Assembly: GCA_003856375.1 (NCBI GenBank)
Contig: CP034120.1
Span: 1,612,001-1,676,000, forward strand
Length of the DNA: 64,000 nt
DNA from: Glaciecola amylolytica
GTDB lineage: Bacteria; Bacteroidota; Bacteroidia; Flavobacteriales_D; Crocinitomicaceae
Reading direction: 5' to 3'
Positions within the stretch are counted from its first letter, which is position 1. Each line of letters begins with the position of its first letter. Below the pieces are notes generated by a model, which was not told the origin of the DNA, ran no database searches, and saw only the letters and a list, made by a program, of their open reading frames with translations. Positions 33,301 through 41,160 of the stretch are shown here, piece by piece. A program made the translations under genes and the position numbers.

Positions 33301-34730
33301 TGACAGGTACTTCTTTAGGGAACAAGCCGTTTATTGAAACAAACCAGGCAAACGTAATCGACGTGAATGCTGAAAACGTTGTAATCAACGGATTGGAATT
33401 CTCTATGAATTTAACTGCAACTTCAGGAATCAAGGGAATTGTTTCAACTGCAAATAATTTCAATCACCTGACAGTTAAAAACAACGATTTCGTTTCACAA
33501 GCTGCTTTGGATTCAGAAGGAATGGTATGGTCTGCTTTTGCAGTACAATTAAGTTCTGCTGCCGGTCAGACAGATACTGTTACAATTACAGACAACACAA
33601 TTGCTGCACTAGATGCAACTTATAACGTATTTGGTCGTGGAATCTACTTAGGTTCAGGTTCTACAAACGCTCCGGGTGGATTGATCGCGAATAACGACAT
33701 CCAGGCATACTACGCGATTCAAACTGCAAACGTAATGACTGATTTGACAATCGAATCAAATGATATCAACGGTATCACGATGTTGAACTATCCACGTAAC
33801 AATGCTAAGTTTGAAGTGTTTGACAACACATTCTCTGCTGCTGATATGAACGCAAGCATGACTTCTGACAGTTTGTATGCAGTAGTTGACATCCGTGCAA
33901 TTGAAAACGGTTCTGTAGACTTCTACGATAACACAATCGAAGCGTTCTCTAAAATCGGTGTATTGAGCATGGCGTCTCAGAATGTTGCTTTGGATGCAAA
34001 CGTATTCACTCCGAAATCAACTGCTAACGGGTTTATCTCTATTATGGCAAACACGAAGTTGATGACGAACGGTGTTCAGGGAAATACTTACTCTGATGAA
34101 ATCGAAATCACAGGAAACACATTTGCAGCTGGAGCAGCTAACGGTGGTACTGCAATTATTTTTGCTGACCATTACGGTGTAAACACTCCTGCATTTGCTG
34201 ATATTACAATCGGTGGTGCAACTGCAGCTGAGAAAAACACATTCAACACGAACTTAGGAAACTACATCGTATTGGATGAGAAAACAGGATCAAGTGCTGC
34301 TTACGCATTGTGGGCTCCATATGCTGTAACAACAATGAAAGCTTTCACTCAGGATGTTGAAGCACTTTATGTGAACAATGTTTACAACTTCGGATCAACA
34401 GGTGAAGTTGAATTGAAAAACATCGATTCAGTTGATAACAACATCTTAGGAAAAGTGATCCTTGCTTACTCTTTTGTTGGATTAGACGAGTTGTCAGCTA
34501 CAACTGCAACACTTTATCCAAACCCAGCAATTAACAGCGTTACAATTGAGTTGACTGATAAAAATGCAGTTGCTGAATTGACAATCGTTGATTTGTTCGG
34601 AAAAGTAGTTTACACTTCTTCTGTTACAGGTACAGAATCTGTAGATGTTAGCAACTTTACATCTGGTGTTTATGTAGTTCGTTTGACTAACAACGGACAA
34701 ACATCAAGCACACGTTTCGTGAAGAACTAA
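30351..34730 (+). CDS. Large T9SS-secreted beta-helix surface protein with three ~450-residue repeats
   Basis: 1459 residues from the ATG at 30351 (the frame opens slightly earlier). Signal peptide to about residue 23 (GISFSQ). Three repeats follow, each opening with YV[SA].TG.D....C..PGSPC.TI.HA, the start of right-handed parallel beta-helix proteins (DUF1565/pectate-lyase-like), and carrying many N-rich turns (ITNNVFES, ENNQFTNY). Each contains the near-invariant SIMANTKLMTNGVQGNTYSD. The last 75 residues (LYPNPAINSVTIELTDKN, DLFGKVVYTSS, FTSGVYVVRLTNNGQ) are a T9SS type A sorting domain. Codon use is unusually GGT/GCT/AAC/ACA-biased compared with neighbours, suggesting very high expression. 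Likely an abundant surface or adhesion protein. Confidence 0.88.
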   Translation: MKSPLQWLALASVTMVSGISFSQQTLYVSATGSDASNNCLTPGSPCGTINHAYTQAAIADTIKIAPGNYTLSATLNLLQSVVLTGDDAVNLPVITSTANDVIFVNSDDVTISNIKFQMGLTSSTGMRGIAANTGNFNNLKITNNVFESVNPISGTPNTNMVWNAFAIALVSAAGDVQNVTIEDNEIIAGAAANVFGRGIFLGNGGSSLDAPGGTISGNTINAYYAIQSVLMADDLLISDNDINGTVLISSPRAGVVVDIENNDLGNDTQMTPASYYAVLELRSVELGDVNVTNNQFNNYVNIGLLSEASKNVIVAGNTFTPAASATTFASIMANTKLMTNGVQGNTYSDEIVITGNTFAAASGTTGSAIVFADHYGVNTPAFASITVGGPTVAEKNIFAAGLGNFITLDAQTGASTSFPLWAPYPATTMKPFAQDVNAYGVYNNYGLTTIAAVEAKNQDELDNAVLGKINLSPIGTNRYVSTTGTDNVNACTLPGSPCLTIAHALSVAIDEDSVLVAPGNYALTSVLNIGQDGLVLTAQDENNKPVLTTNQDKMIDINAEDVSINALRLEMGLTATTGKYGIVSTTNLFDSLSLTKNEIVSTSPVIPYGMVWDAFAVRLSSGTNVNTSVNIQDNTIGEAVAGTNNIFGRGISLGSSTSDGPGGVVANNDIMAYYTVQAIRSQNELSINDNTLAGIMMVNTPLSDIHAHDNIFDGITPMSMDSLYALVELRSIENASVVIENNQFTNYKRIALLSEASKNVTATGNEFTPSTSATAFVSIMANTKLMTNGVQGNTYSDEIEIKGNTFNAGTAGVGTAITFADHYGANTPAFNAITIGGSTAAEKNTFDTDLGSYIALDELTGASTAFPLWAPYPATTMVPFAQDVEALAINNNYGLVDFNAIEAKNHDVLENAVLGKVIIKSAGDNRYVATTGNDTSNDCTLPGSPCLTIAHALSVAIDADSVIVSPGVYALTSVLNITQDGLTLTGTSLGNKPFIETNQANVIDVNAENVVINGLEFSMNLTATSGIKGIVSTANNFNHLTVKNNDFVSQAALDSEGMVWSAFAVQLSSAAGQTDTVTITDNTIAALDATYNVFGRGIYLGSGSTNAPGGLIANNDIQAYYAIQTANVMTDLTIESNDINGITMLNYPRNNAKFEVFDNTFSAADMNASMTSDSLYAVVDIRAIENGSVDFYDNTIEAFSKIGVLSMASQNVALDANVFTPKSTANGFISIMANTKLMTNGVQGNTYSDEIEITGNTFAAGAANGGTAIIFADHYGVNTPAFADITIGGATAAEKNTFNTNLGNYIVLDEKTGSSAAYALWAPYAVTTMKAFTQDVEALYVNNVYNFGSTGEVELKNIDSVDNNILGKVILAYSFVGLDELSATTATLYPNPAINSVTIELTDKNAVAELTIVDLFGKVVYTSSVTGTESVDVSNFTSGVYVVRLTNNGQTSSTRFVKN
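30423..34460 (+). repeat. Three tandem ~1.35-kb coding repeats
   Basis: Units begin at 30423, 31782 and 33126 (1359, 1344 and about 1335 bp). The core around 31345, 32689 and 34049 (about 60 bases, encoding ANTKLMTNGVQGNTYSDEI) is almost identical, while the flanks have diverged. Confidence 0.8.
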
Positions 34731-34748
34731 GATTCTATAAATAATTAG

Positions 34749-34790
34749 AAATCCCTCTGTCAGTAATGGCAGGGGGATTTTTGTTTTTAT
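34749..34790 (+). terminator. Terminator of the large T9SS gene
   Basis: Arms 34749-34761 and 34768-34780 pair over 13 bp with two G-U pairs, loop AGTAAT, followed by TTGTTTTTAT. It begins 18 bases after the stop. Confidence 0.85.
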
Positions 34791-35010
34791 TCCTTTCGTG
34801 TCCGTTTGAGTGAGAGAGTTTTATTCCTCCGAATACCGGTGAATAAGTAACAATACAAAACCTTCTTTTACGTTATAGAAGTACCCGGAATTCCGGGTTT
34901 GGCATTCCAATTTGACACGCGTAATTATTAATAACCTGTTCATAAACTTTCCTAATTCTTTCGAAGCCTCCTCTAATTTTCGCTAATTTTATAGAAACTC
35001 AATAAAATGT

Positions 35011-36411
35011 ATGTTTGACTGGGAAGACGATAATGACAACTTTGAGAATCACCTGAATGACGATTTGGCTCGTTTTGAGGAGCAGTTGGCGTCGAATTCG
35101 GTGGGTTTTTTTGACAGTGACCGTTTAGAAGCAATCATTGACCATTATTTGATGAATGGGAATTATTCCAAAGGAGAACTGGCTGCAGAAGTCGGGATTC
35201 AGCAATATCCTTTCAATACTTTATTTCAGATCCGAAGAGCTCAGGCTTTATCCGGACTGGGGAAGTTGAAGGAAGCTTTGGAATTATTGGACTCTGCTGA
35301 GAAGATCGATTCCGAATCCATGGAATTGTTTCTGACGAAGGCTGCTATTTTTAGTCAGCTGCGCGATAGTAAACGTGCGGTTGCTTTCTTTCGTCGCGCT
35401 CTGGAATTGGCAGACAGAGAAGAAAAAGATGAAATTTATCTGGATCTGGCAACCGAACTGGAACAATTAAAAGATTTTAAAGCTGCCGTTGAAGTGTTGG
35501 AAGAAGCAATGAGATCCAATCCTAAAAACGAAGGAGCTTTGTATGAATTGGCTTTTTGTTTTGACCAGTTGGGAAACAATGCTCAGGCCATTCAAACATA
35601 TAGAAGATTTCTGGACGATAATCCGTATTCTTTTACCGCATGGTATAATTTGGGAAACACTTACTCGAAAGAAGAAAAATTCCAGGATGCGATTACGGCC
35701 TATGAATATTGTGTTGCAATTAATGACCGCTTTTCTCCTGCATATTTCAATATGGGGAATGCACAGCTGACCATCGAACAGTATCAGGAATCAATTGAGT
35801 CCTTTGAGCGCTGTATCGAAATAGACGGAGATGATCCGTTGACTTATTGTTATTTGGGTGAAGCCAATGAACAATTGAATAATCTGACCATTGCATGGGA
35901 TTTCTACCAGAAGGCACTTTCTTTGGCTCCAACTTTGGGCGAAGCGTGGCTTGGACTTGGAATCGTGAAAGATTTGGAAGGAAAACCAAAAGAAAGTCTT
36001 CATTATATTGAGAGAGCATTGGAGTTGGAACCAAACATGGACGGATATTATCATGTCTATGCAGGAGCTTTAGAGAACGCGGAATTGCTGGAGGAAGCAG
36101 AAGAAGCCTATCTGGCTTGTCTGACTCTGGATCCTGCAAATGAGGATTGCTTTTTTGATTATGTGGATTATTTGCTGGAGCATCGGGTAGGAGATGCAAG
36201 AACCTTTGTTGAGAACTACATTCTGCAGCACCAGTTGTTTTTCTCCATCTTACCGGTTATTTATATGAATTGGGTATCCGGAAACACGGAAGGTGCTAAA
36301 TTAGTGTTAGTTGAGTCCTTCAATAAAGATCCGGAAAAAACAAAAGATGTTTTTATTCGCTATCCTGAATTGGCGGATGTTCAAGAATTAGTAAATTTGA
36401 CACGCTCATAA
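35011..36411 (+). CDS. TPR-repeat protein
   Basis: 466 residues, no signal peptide. The first 35 residues are acidic (MFDWEDDNDNFENHLNDDLA); roughly eleven TPR units follow, such as ALSGLGKLKEALELLDSAEK, AFCFDQLGNNAQAIQTYRRF and AWYNLGNTYSKEEKFQDAIT. It is a scaffold-type protein. It heads the run TPR - phosphosulfolactate synthase-like - WD40 - M50 protease - Smr - membrane protein. A conserved neighbourhood of TPR and ComA-like genes is familiar to me in Bacteroidota, which argues for some shared process. The 280-base gap before it contains only the terminator and an A/T-rich leader with TAATTTTA at 34984. Confidence 0.85.
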   Translation: MFDWEDDNDNFENHLNDDLARFEEQLASNSVGFFDSDRLEAIIDHYLMNGNYSKGELAAEVGIQQYPFNTLFQIRRAQALSGLGKLKEALELLDSAEKIDSESMELFLTKAAIFSQLRDSKRAVAFFRRALELADREEKDEIYLDLATELEQLKDFKAAVEVLEEAMRSNPKNEGALYELAFCFDQLGNNAQAIQTYRRFLDDNPYSFTAWYNLGNTYSKEEKFQDAITAYEYCVAINDRFSPAYFNMGNAQLTIEQYQESIESFERCIEIDGDDPLTYCYLGEANEQLNNLTIAWDFYQKALSLAPTLGEAWLGLGIVKDLEGKPKESLHYIERALELEPNMDGYYHVYAGALENAELLEEAEEAYLACLTLDPANEDCFFDYVDYLLEHRVGDARTFVENYILQHQLFFSILPVIYMNWVSGNTEGAKLVLVESFNKDPEKTKDVFIRYPELADVQELVNLTRS

Positions 36412-36455
36412 GTGTTTTAATTTGACACAAATTCAATATACCAATTTTACTAAGA

Positions 36456-37274
36456 ATGAATTTTAATTTACCTCATATTCCGGAACGCACCAAACAACCA
36501 CGTAAAAATGGGATTACTATGATGATGGATAAAGGTCTGAGTTTGACTGAAGCAGCAAGCTTCATTGAAGCGAACGGACATTTAACCGACATTGTAAAGT
36601 TTGGTTTCGGAACAGCGTATGTAACAAACAATTTAGAAGAAAAAATCAAATTATATCGTTCTGCAGGATTAAGGCCTTATTTTGGAGGAACTCTTTTCGA
36701 AGCATACCATGCACGTGGTCGTTTTGAAGATTACCTGCGTTTGTTAGATAAATACGATTTGGATTTAGCTGAAATTTCCGATGGTTCGATTATTTTGAAT
36801 CACGATGAGAAATTGCAGTTGATTCAGCGCATGGCAAAAACAAGAACCGTTCTTTCTGAAGTAGGTTCAAAAGATTCAGGGATTCTGATTAGTCCGGGAA
36901 GATGGATTAAAATGATGAGCTCTGAATTGGAAGCCGGATCATGGAAAGTGATCGCAGAAGGACGTGAAGCAGGAAATGTAGGTGTTTTCCGCCCGAACGG
37001 AACGGCGCACACGATGCTGATCAATAAAATTATTGCGAAAGTGAAGCCCGAAGATATTTTGTGGGAAGCTCCGCAGAAAAATCAACAGGTTTGGTTCATC
37101 AAATTATTTGGTGCAAATGTGAATTTAGGAAACATTGCTCCGAATGAAGTGATTCCCTTGGAATGTCTTCGTTTGGGTTTAAGAGGAGATACCTTCTTCG
37201 ATTTCCTTCCGGAAGATTATGCCCAACGATTGAAGCAAGTCGACTCAGACGAGCCTGAGGAAGAAGAAGCATAA
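36456..37274 (+). CDS. Phosphosulfolactate synthase-like protein (ComA family)
   Basis: 272 residues, the usual size. The TIM-barrel ComA pattern is clear: GITMMMDKGLSLTEAASFIE near 19-38, DIVKFGFGTAYVTNN near 45, GLRPYFGGTLFEAYHARGRF near 70, LAEISDGSIILNHDEKL near 103 and SEVGSKDSGILIS near 135. In methanogens the enzyme adds sulfite to phosphoenolpyruvate for coenzyme M synthesis. Bacteroidota do not make coenzyme M, so here it may supply a sulfonate, for instance for sulfonolipids or sulfolactate, or do something unrelated (inference). The tail is a run of glutamates. The stop overlaps the next ATG (TAATG). Confidence 0.85.
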   Translation: MNFNLPHIPERTKQPRKNGITMMMDKGLSLTEAASFIEANGHLTDIVKFGFGTAYVTNNLEEKIKLYRSAGLRPYFGGTLFEAYHARGRFEDYLRLLDKYDLDLAEISDGSIILNHDEKLQLIQRMAKTRTVLSEVGSKDSGILISPGRWIKMMSSELEAGSWKVIAEGREAGNVGVFRPNGTAHTMLINKIIAKVKPEDILWEAPQKNQQVWFIKLFGANVNLGNIAPNEVIPLECLRLGLRGDTFFDFLPEDYAQRLKQVDSDEPEEEEA

Positions 37275-38167
37275 TGTTTCGGTCGAAGGTTGTATTGAAT
37301 GGCCATGCCGGGCCGATTTATGCGGCTTCCTGGGATGGAAGTTTTCTTTACAGCTCTTCAGGTGACAAGTATGTGACGCGTTGGGATCTGACGACCAATC
37401 TGCAGGATTCATCCTTTACGGTCAAATTGGAATATGCGGCATATGCGCTCGAAGCGAAAAGCTCTTTTTGTTTTATTGGCTGCACAGACGGAACTTTACT
37501 GGGAATTGATACCCGGACAAAAACCGTTTTGTGGGAACACAATTTCTTTGGAAACGCCTGGTTTTCCCTTTGTATTGATTTGGACAAAAACTGGCTCATC
37601 GGAGGCGATTCCGAAGGGAATTTACTGATTCTGGAACTGGAATCGGGTAAACGCGTTTTACATCTGCCTTTGGCAGCCGGAAAAATCCGTACGATAGTCC
37701 GGAAAGACAATCTCTGCTTTGTAAGCACACAGCTCATCGGAATTTTAGTGTTTTCCTGTGATACATGGAATGAAATTGCCTCGTGGGAACCCAATGAATT
37801 GGGGAGCAACGCGGTTTTTGTTGATGAAGCTTCCGGGAGAATCATTACTGTAGGAAGAGATGCACATATCGCAATCAGTAGTTTGGAGTATCAATTAATC
37901 AAACGGATTCCGGCACATTATCAAACGATTTACAAATTAATCATGCTTGGAAATCAGTTTGTGACGGCTTCTCTTGATAAGACCATTAAAGTCTGGAACG
38001 AAGATTTCTCCAAAGTGGAACAACGTATCGAATTTAAACACGGCGGACACAATCGATCCGTGAATGGCGTTGTTTTCATTGATGAACTTTCCTTTGCGAG
38101 CTACAGCGATGATAAAAAGCTGATTATTTGGCAAAAAGAATCACCGATTTATTGGTCTGATAATTGA
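37274..38167 (+). CDS. WD40-repeat protein
   Basis: 297 residues, no signal peptide, so cytoplasmic. It reads as one seven-bladed propeller: LNGHAGPIYAASWDGSFLYS with SSGDKYVTRWDL (blade 1), GCTDGTLLGIDTRTKTVLWE, GGDSEGNLLILELESGKRVL, VGRDAHIAISSL, TASLDKTIKVWNEDFSK and SYSDDKKLIIWQKE. WD40 proteins are binding platforms and rare enough in bacteria to be notable inside this operon. It overlaps the phosphosulfolactate synthase-like gene by one base, so their translation is coupled and they probably work together. Confidence 0.87.
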   Translation: MFRSKVVLNGHAGPIYAASWDGSFLYSSSGDKYVTRWDLTTNLQDSSFTVKLEYAAYALEAKSSFCFIGCTDGTLLGIDTRTKTVLWEHNFFGNAWFSLCIDLDKNWLIGGDSEGNLLILELESGKRVLHLPLAAGKIRTIVRKDNLCFVSTQLIGILVFSCDTWNEIASWEPNELGSNAVFVDEASGRIITVGRDAHIAISSLEYQLIKRIPAHYQTIYKLIMLGNQFVTASLDKTIKVWNEDFSKVEQRIEFKHGGHNRSVNGVVFIDELSFASYSDDKKLIIWQKESPIYWSDN

Positions 38168-38201
38168 TTCTGAAAAAGGAATTTCGTACATTAGTATCAT
38201 T

Positions 38202-39149
38202 ATGGACAACGACTTAAATTCTCTGTACCCGCCAAAACCGTTTTTGGAAAAGGAGCCGATCCGGCAAGGCCATATTGCCGTGACCGTATTTTCTTTATTG
38301 CTGTTTGCTCTTAGCTTTTTGTTGTTTTTCGACAATCAGCTTGTTTTTCTTTTGGAGCTGATCGCTGTTTTGATTATTCATGAGGGAGGTCATTATTTGT
38401 TCATGAAATTGTACAAATACGAAAATGTGCGCATGTTGTTTGTTCCTTTGATGGGAGCTTTCGTACACGGGCAAAAAGATGCTTACCGGCAGCGGGAAAG
38501 CTTGATGGTTGTTATGGCAGGGCCATTTCCCGGAATCATTATCGGAATCGGACTTTGGTTATTGGGAATGAATTACCAGGTTCCGTGGATGATGGAGACC
38601 GCTTTACTGCTTTTTGCGGTAAATATTTTGAATTTACTTCCGATTTTACCTCTGGACGGAGGAAGAATGCTGAGTATCTTGTTTTTTGAGAAAATCGAAT
38701 TGTTTCAGGTCGTGTTTTCATTCATTTCTTCCCTGACCCTGATCGGAATCGGTTACTTTATGGAATGGTACGTGATTATGGTATTTGGCTTTTTGATGGG
38801 ATTTCAGGTCAGAAGTCTGCACCGCCGCTATTTAATTCACAAAGGTTTGAAAGAAGACGAAGTGAACTTCAATTCGACTTACGATAATCTTTCAGACAGA
38901 TCTTATCACTTTGTCAAAAATCACGTTTTGGAACATACTCCGGGTTTACGCAGATTTGTGGAAAACATGGAAGGAGAAGAAACCAAAACCGTAGTAGCCA
39001 ATGAAGTAAAGAATATGCTTGTTCCTCCGATGGATCAGGATGTTACTCTCTTTATGAAGATCATGGTGATTATTGGCTGGTTTTTGGCTATTTTTGGGCC
39101 AATCTACCTGATGTGGAATCAGGGATTCTTTAATAAAATCTATGTTTAA
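38202..39149 (+). CDS. Site-2 (M50) metalloprotease
   Basis: 315 residues with about six membrane helices. Zinc ligands: HEGGH at 60-64 (HExxH form) in the second or third helix, and the third ligand Asp152 in LPLDGGRMLS, the NP.DGG-type motif with LP in place of NP. A GAFVHGQKDAYRQ loop lies between them. Such proteases cut substrates within the membrane, often anti-sigma factors. There is no PDZ domain. The last 100 residues are a cytoplasmic, helical tail (NFNSTYDNLSDRSYHFVKN) ending in one more helix. It sits in the 35-40 kb operon and overlaps the next gene by 8 bases. Confidence 0.87.
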   Translation: MDNDLNSLYPPKPFLEKEPIRQGHIAVTVFSLLLFALSFLLFFDNQLVFLLELIAVLIIHEGGHYLFMKLYKYENVRMLFVPLMGAFVHGQKDAYRQRESLMVVMAGPFPGIIIGIGLWLLGMNYQVPWMMETALLLFAVNILNLLPILPLDGGRMLSILFFEKIELFQVVFSFISSLTLIGIGYFMEWYVIMVFGFLMGFQVRSLHRRYLIHKGLKEDEVNFNSTYDNLSDRSYHFVKNHVLEHTPGLRRFVENMEGEETKTVVANEVKNMLVPPMDQDVTLFMKIMVIIGWFLAIFGPIYLMWNQGFFNKIYV

Positions 39150-39678
39150 GATTGGGCAAAAAGTTTCTTTTTTATACGAAAAAGGAGATGGCATTATTAT
39201 AAATCTGGAACCAAACAGAGCGCTTGTTTCAGACGATTCAGGCTTCGACCGTTGGTTTCCGATAAACGAGTTGGTATTTATTCATTCCGAAAAATATGCC
39301 GATGATGAAATTTCAATTTCCAAAGAAGATTTGGAACCCGAAACAACTTTCCGGATCATTGAAGAGCGAACAGGAGTTCGAAAGCCGCGTACCATTTGGG
39401 AAATAGATCTGCATATCGAAGAAATCCTTGAATCAACGCAGGGAATGTCGAATACAGAGATTTTGATGAAACAGATGGCAGAATTCCGGGCAACCTTTAA
39501 AAAAGCCAAAAATCAATCGATTCACAAGCTTGTGGTGATTCATGGAGTGGGAGAAGGTGTTTTGAAAAACGAAATCCGGACTTATCTGGCACAGCAGGAT
39601 CAAATTGAAGTGTATGATGCCGATTTTCTGGAATACGGAAAAGGAGCAACTGCTATTGAATTCCACCCGAATTGGTAA
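39142..39678 (+). CDS. Smr-domain protein with DUF2027-like N-terminus
   Basis: 178 residues. The N-terminus is a small barrel (MFKIGQKVSFLYEKGDGII, RALVSDDSGFDRWFPINEL), as in the DUF2027 part of Bacteroidota MutS2-like Smr proteins. The C-terminal Smr domain carries the DLH box (IWEIDLHIEE near 91) and the HGVGEG box (VVIHGVGEGVLKNEIR near 131), with a final region FLEYGKGATAIEF. Smr domains nick or bind nucleic acids (ribosome rescue, recombination). The start overlaps the protease gene by 8 bases, and the stop overlaps the next ATG. Confidence 0.85.
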   Translation: MFKIGQKVSFLYEKGDGIIINLEPNRALVSDDSGFDRWFPINELVFIHSEKYADDEISISKEDLEPETTFRIIEERTGVRKPRTIWEIDLHIEEILESTQGMSNTEILMKQMAEFRATFKKAKNQSIHKLVVIHGVGEGVLKNEIRTYLAQQDQIEVYDADFLEYGKGATAIEFHPNW

Positions 39679-40184
39679 TGAACGAATCTGAATTAATCGA
39701 CGACCTGAACCCGGTAGCTCCAAAAAGTACCGATCGAGCGGTTCGAAGACTTGTCAGTATTTTAAGTGTTTTAATCCTGATATTGGCAGCTTTTTGCTAC
39801 ATGGACATCGTAGGTTTCTTAAATACATACGCGGGGTTAAGAGGTAAGATTTTGTTGGGTGCTGAATCGTTACACGGAATGGTGAGTACTTTCTTTATTG
39901 CAAGTATTCCGGCTATTGCGTACAACTGCCGGGATAAAAAGGCAACCGATTACACGATTATTTCTTATCTGCCACCTTTGATACTTACTTCAGTTTTGTT
40001 TGTGGTGTTCCTGATACTTGGAATGGAATTGTTGTTTGTGATTCCTTCTGGTTTGAATAATTCCCTGATGCCGGGAGTGATGATTGTTCCGCCTTTTTCT
40101 TTTTTCTTCGACCTCTTGTTTATTTCGGCATCGCTGATGAGCTTCTTAGTATTAAAAGTGTCCTTCAAAAAGCGTCGAAAGTAA
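39678..40184 (+). CDS. Hypothetical four-helix membrane protein
   Basis: 168 residues from the ATG at 39678, whose A is shared with the Smr stop codon. Four membrane helices (about 24-48, 62-83, 94-118 and 135-160), short loops, basic tail SFKKRRK. An acidic cytoplasmic N-terminus (MNESELIDDLNPVAPKSTDR). No family recognised. Last gene of the collinear run; the next gene is on the other strand and converges on it. Confidence 0.65.
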   Translation: MNESELIDDLNPVAPKSTDRAVRRLVSILSVLILILAAFCYMDIVGFLNTYAGLRGKILLGAESLHGMVSTFFIASIPAIAYNCRDKKATDYTIISYLPPLILTSVLFVVFLILGMELLFVIPSGLNNSLMPGVMIVPPFSFFFDLLFISASLMSFLVLKVSFKKRRK

Positions 40185-40206
40185 GTTTTGAGCCCTTTGA
40201 ACTTCT

Positions 40207-40548
40207 TTACTTACATAGACAATAAGTAGAGTCTTCTGTCCCGAAAGTGAATTCTCCCTGATGTTCCCAGAAGTAGAACTTCCCGTCTTTTGTTTCATAC
40301 TTTACACCGCTTGCTGCACGTGCCTGTTTCATGTCATATTCACTGTTCAGTGAGGGACTTTTTACCGAAACTTTGATCTTGGTTGTGCTGTCACTCGCTG
40401 TAATAACAGTGCTTTCCTGAAAAGTCAGTTTGAAATGATTGTCGCAATTGAATTCCATATTGCGGGTTTTTGTAAGTGTACCGTTTCCTGTTTCGGAACA
40501 TGAGGCCAGAATACCAAGTGAGATCAATCCAATAGCTAAATAATTCAT
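40207..40548 (-). CDS. MliC-like lysozyme-inhibitor lipoprotein
   Basis: 113 residues. Lipoprotein signal with lipobox ILASC (Cys17). The mature part reads like MliC, the membrane-bound inhibitor of C-type lysozyme: FNCDNHFKLTFQES near 34, ASGVKYETKDGKFYFWEHQG near 82 (the family SG..Y....G..FW..G motif) and a final Cys in STYCLCK. MliC blocks lysozyme from reaching peptidoglycan. The pairing of Cys35 with a C-terminal Cys would be the disulfide expected for the fold. Single gene, convergent with the preceding operon. Confidence 0.65.
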   Translation of the reverse strand: MNYLAIGLISLGILASCSETGNGTLTKTRNMEFNCDNHFKLTFQESTVITASDSTTKIKVSVKSPSLNSEYDMKQARAASGVKYETKDGKFYFWEHQGEFTFGTEDSTYCLCK

Positions 40549-40661
40549 AACTCCGTTTTTAATAAAGATAGAAAATGTATTGATATGTCTGGTTCAAAAG
40601 TTCATGCTTCGACAGACCTGGCATATCTTGAACCTTTTTAACCATTCCACTTTTTGAACTG

Positions 40662-41159
40662 TTAAAGCGACTTGGTCATCACAAAATCATCCATTACATA
40701 CCCGTTTCCGATATCCAGTACTTCTTCATGAGCCACAGAAAAGCCCAATCTTTGATAGAATTCAACGGCTTTATTGTGTTTGTTGACATTCAGATGCAAG
40801 TGCTGATTTCCATGAGCCAGAGCTTCTTTTCCAACATGATTGAGCAGGATTTTTCCAATTCCCATTCCCTGAGTGTCAGGAAGAATATACAATTTATGAA
40901 TGCGCGTGAAATTTGCTTCAGGATAATCGTGTTCGATTCCACAAAAGCCCAGAACGACATCGTCTTTTTCTGCCAGCCAGAATGCCTGATGCGGGTCGAG
41001 AATTGATTTCTCAATATTGGATGTGCTGTACATGTTGTCCAGCATAAATCTGATCTGCTCCGAAGAAATGATTCCCTGATAGGAAACAAACCACGTTCTT
41101 TCAGCGATTTCCTGGATAATTGAAATGTCTTTTATTGTTGCTAAACGCAGTGTAATCAT
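40662..41159 (-). CDS. GNAT family N-acetyltransferase
   Basis: 165 residues from the ATG at 41157-41159; the frame opens 11 codons earlier inside the upstream gene. GNAT opening MITLRLATIKDISIIQEIAE; a central strand FWLAEKDDVVLGFCGIE; the acetyl-CoA P-loop LPDTQGMGIGKILLNHVGKE near 102; and the ending YQRLGFSVAHEEVLDIGNGY. The pattern resembles PaiA/spermidine-type or other small-amine acetyltransferases. It is the last gene of a five-gene minus-strand operon. Confidence 0.87.
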   Translation of the reverse strand: MITLRLATIKDISIIQEIAERTWFVSYQGIISSEQIRFMLDNMYSTSNIEKSILDPHQAFWLAEKDDVVLGFCGIEHDYPEANFTRIHKLYILPDTQGMGIGKILLNHVGKEALAHGNQHLHLNVNKHNKAVEFYQRLGFSVAHEEVLDIGNGYVMDDFVMTKSL

Positions 41160-41160
41160 T

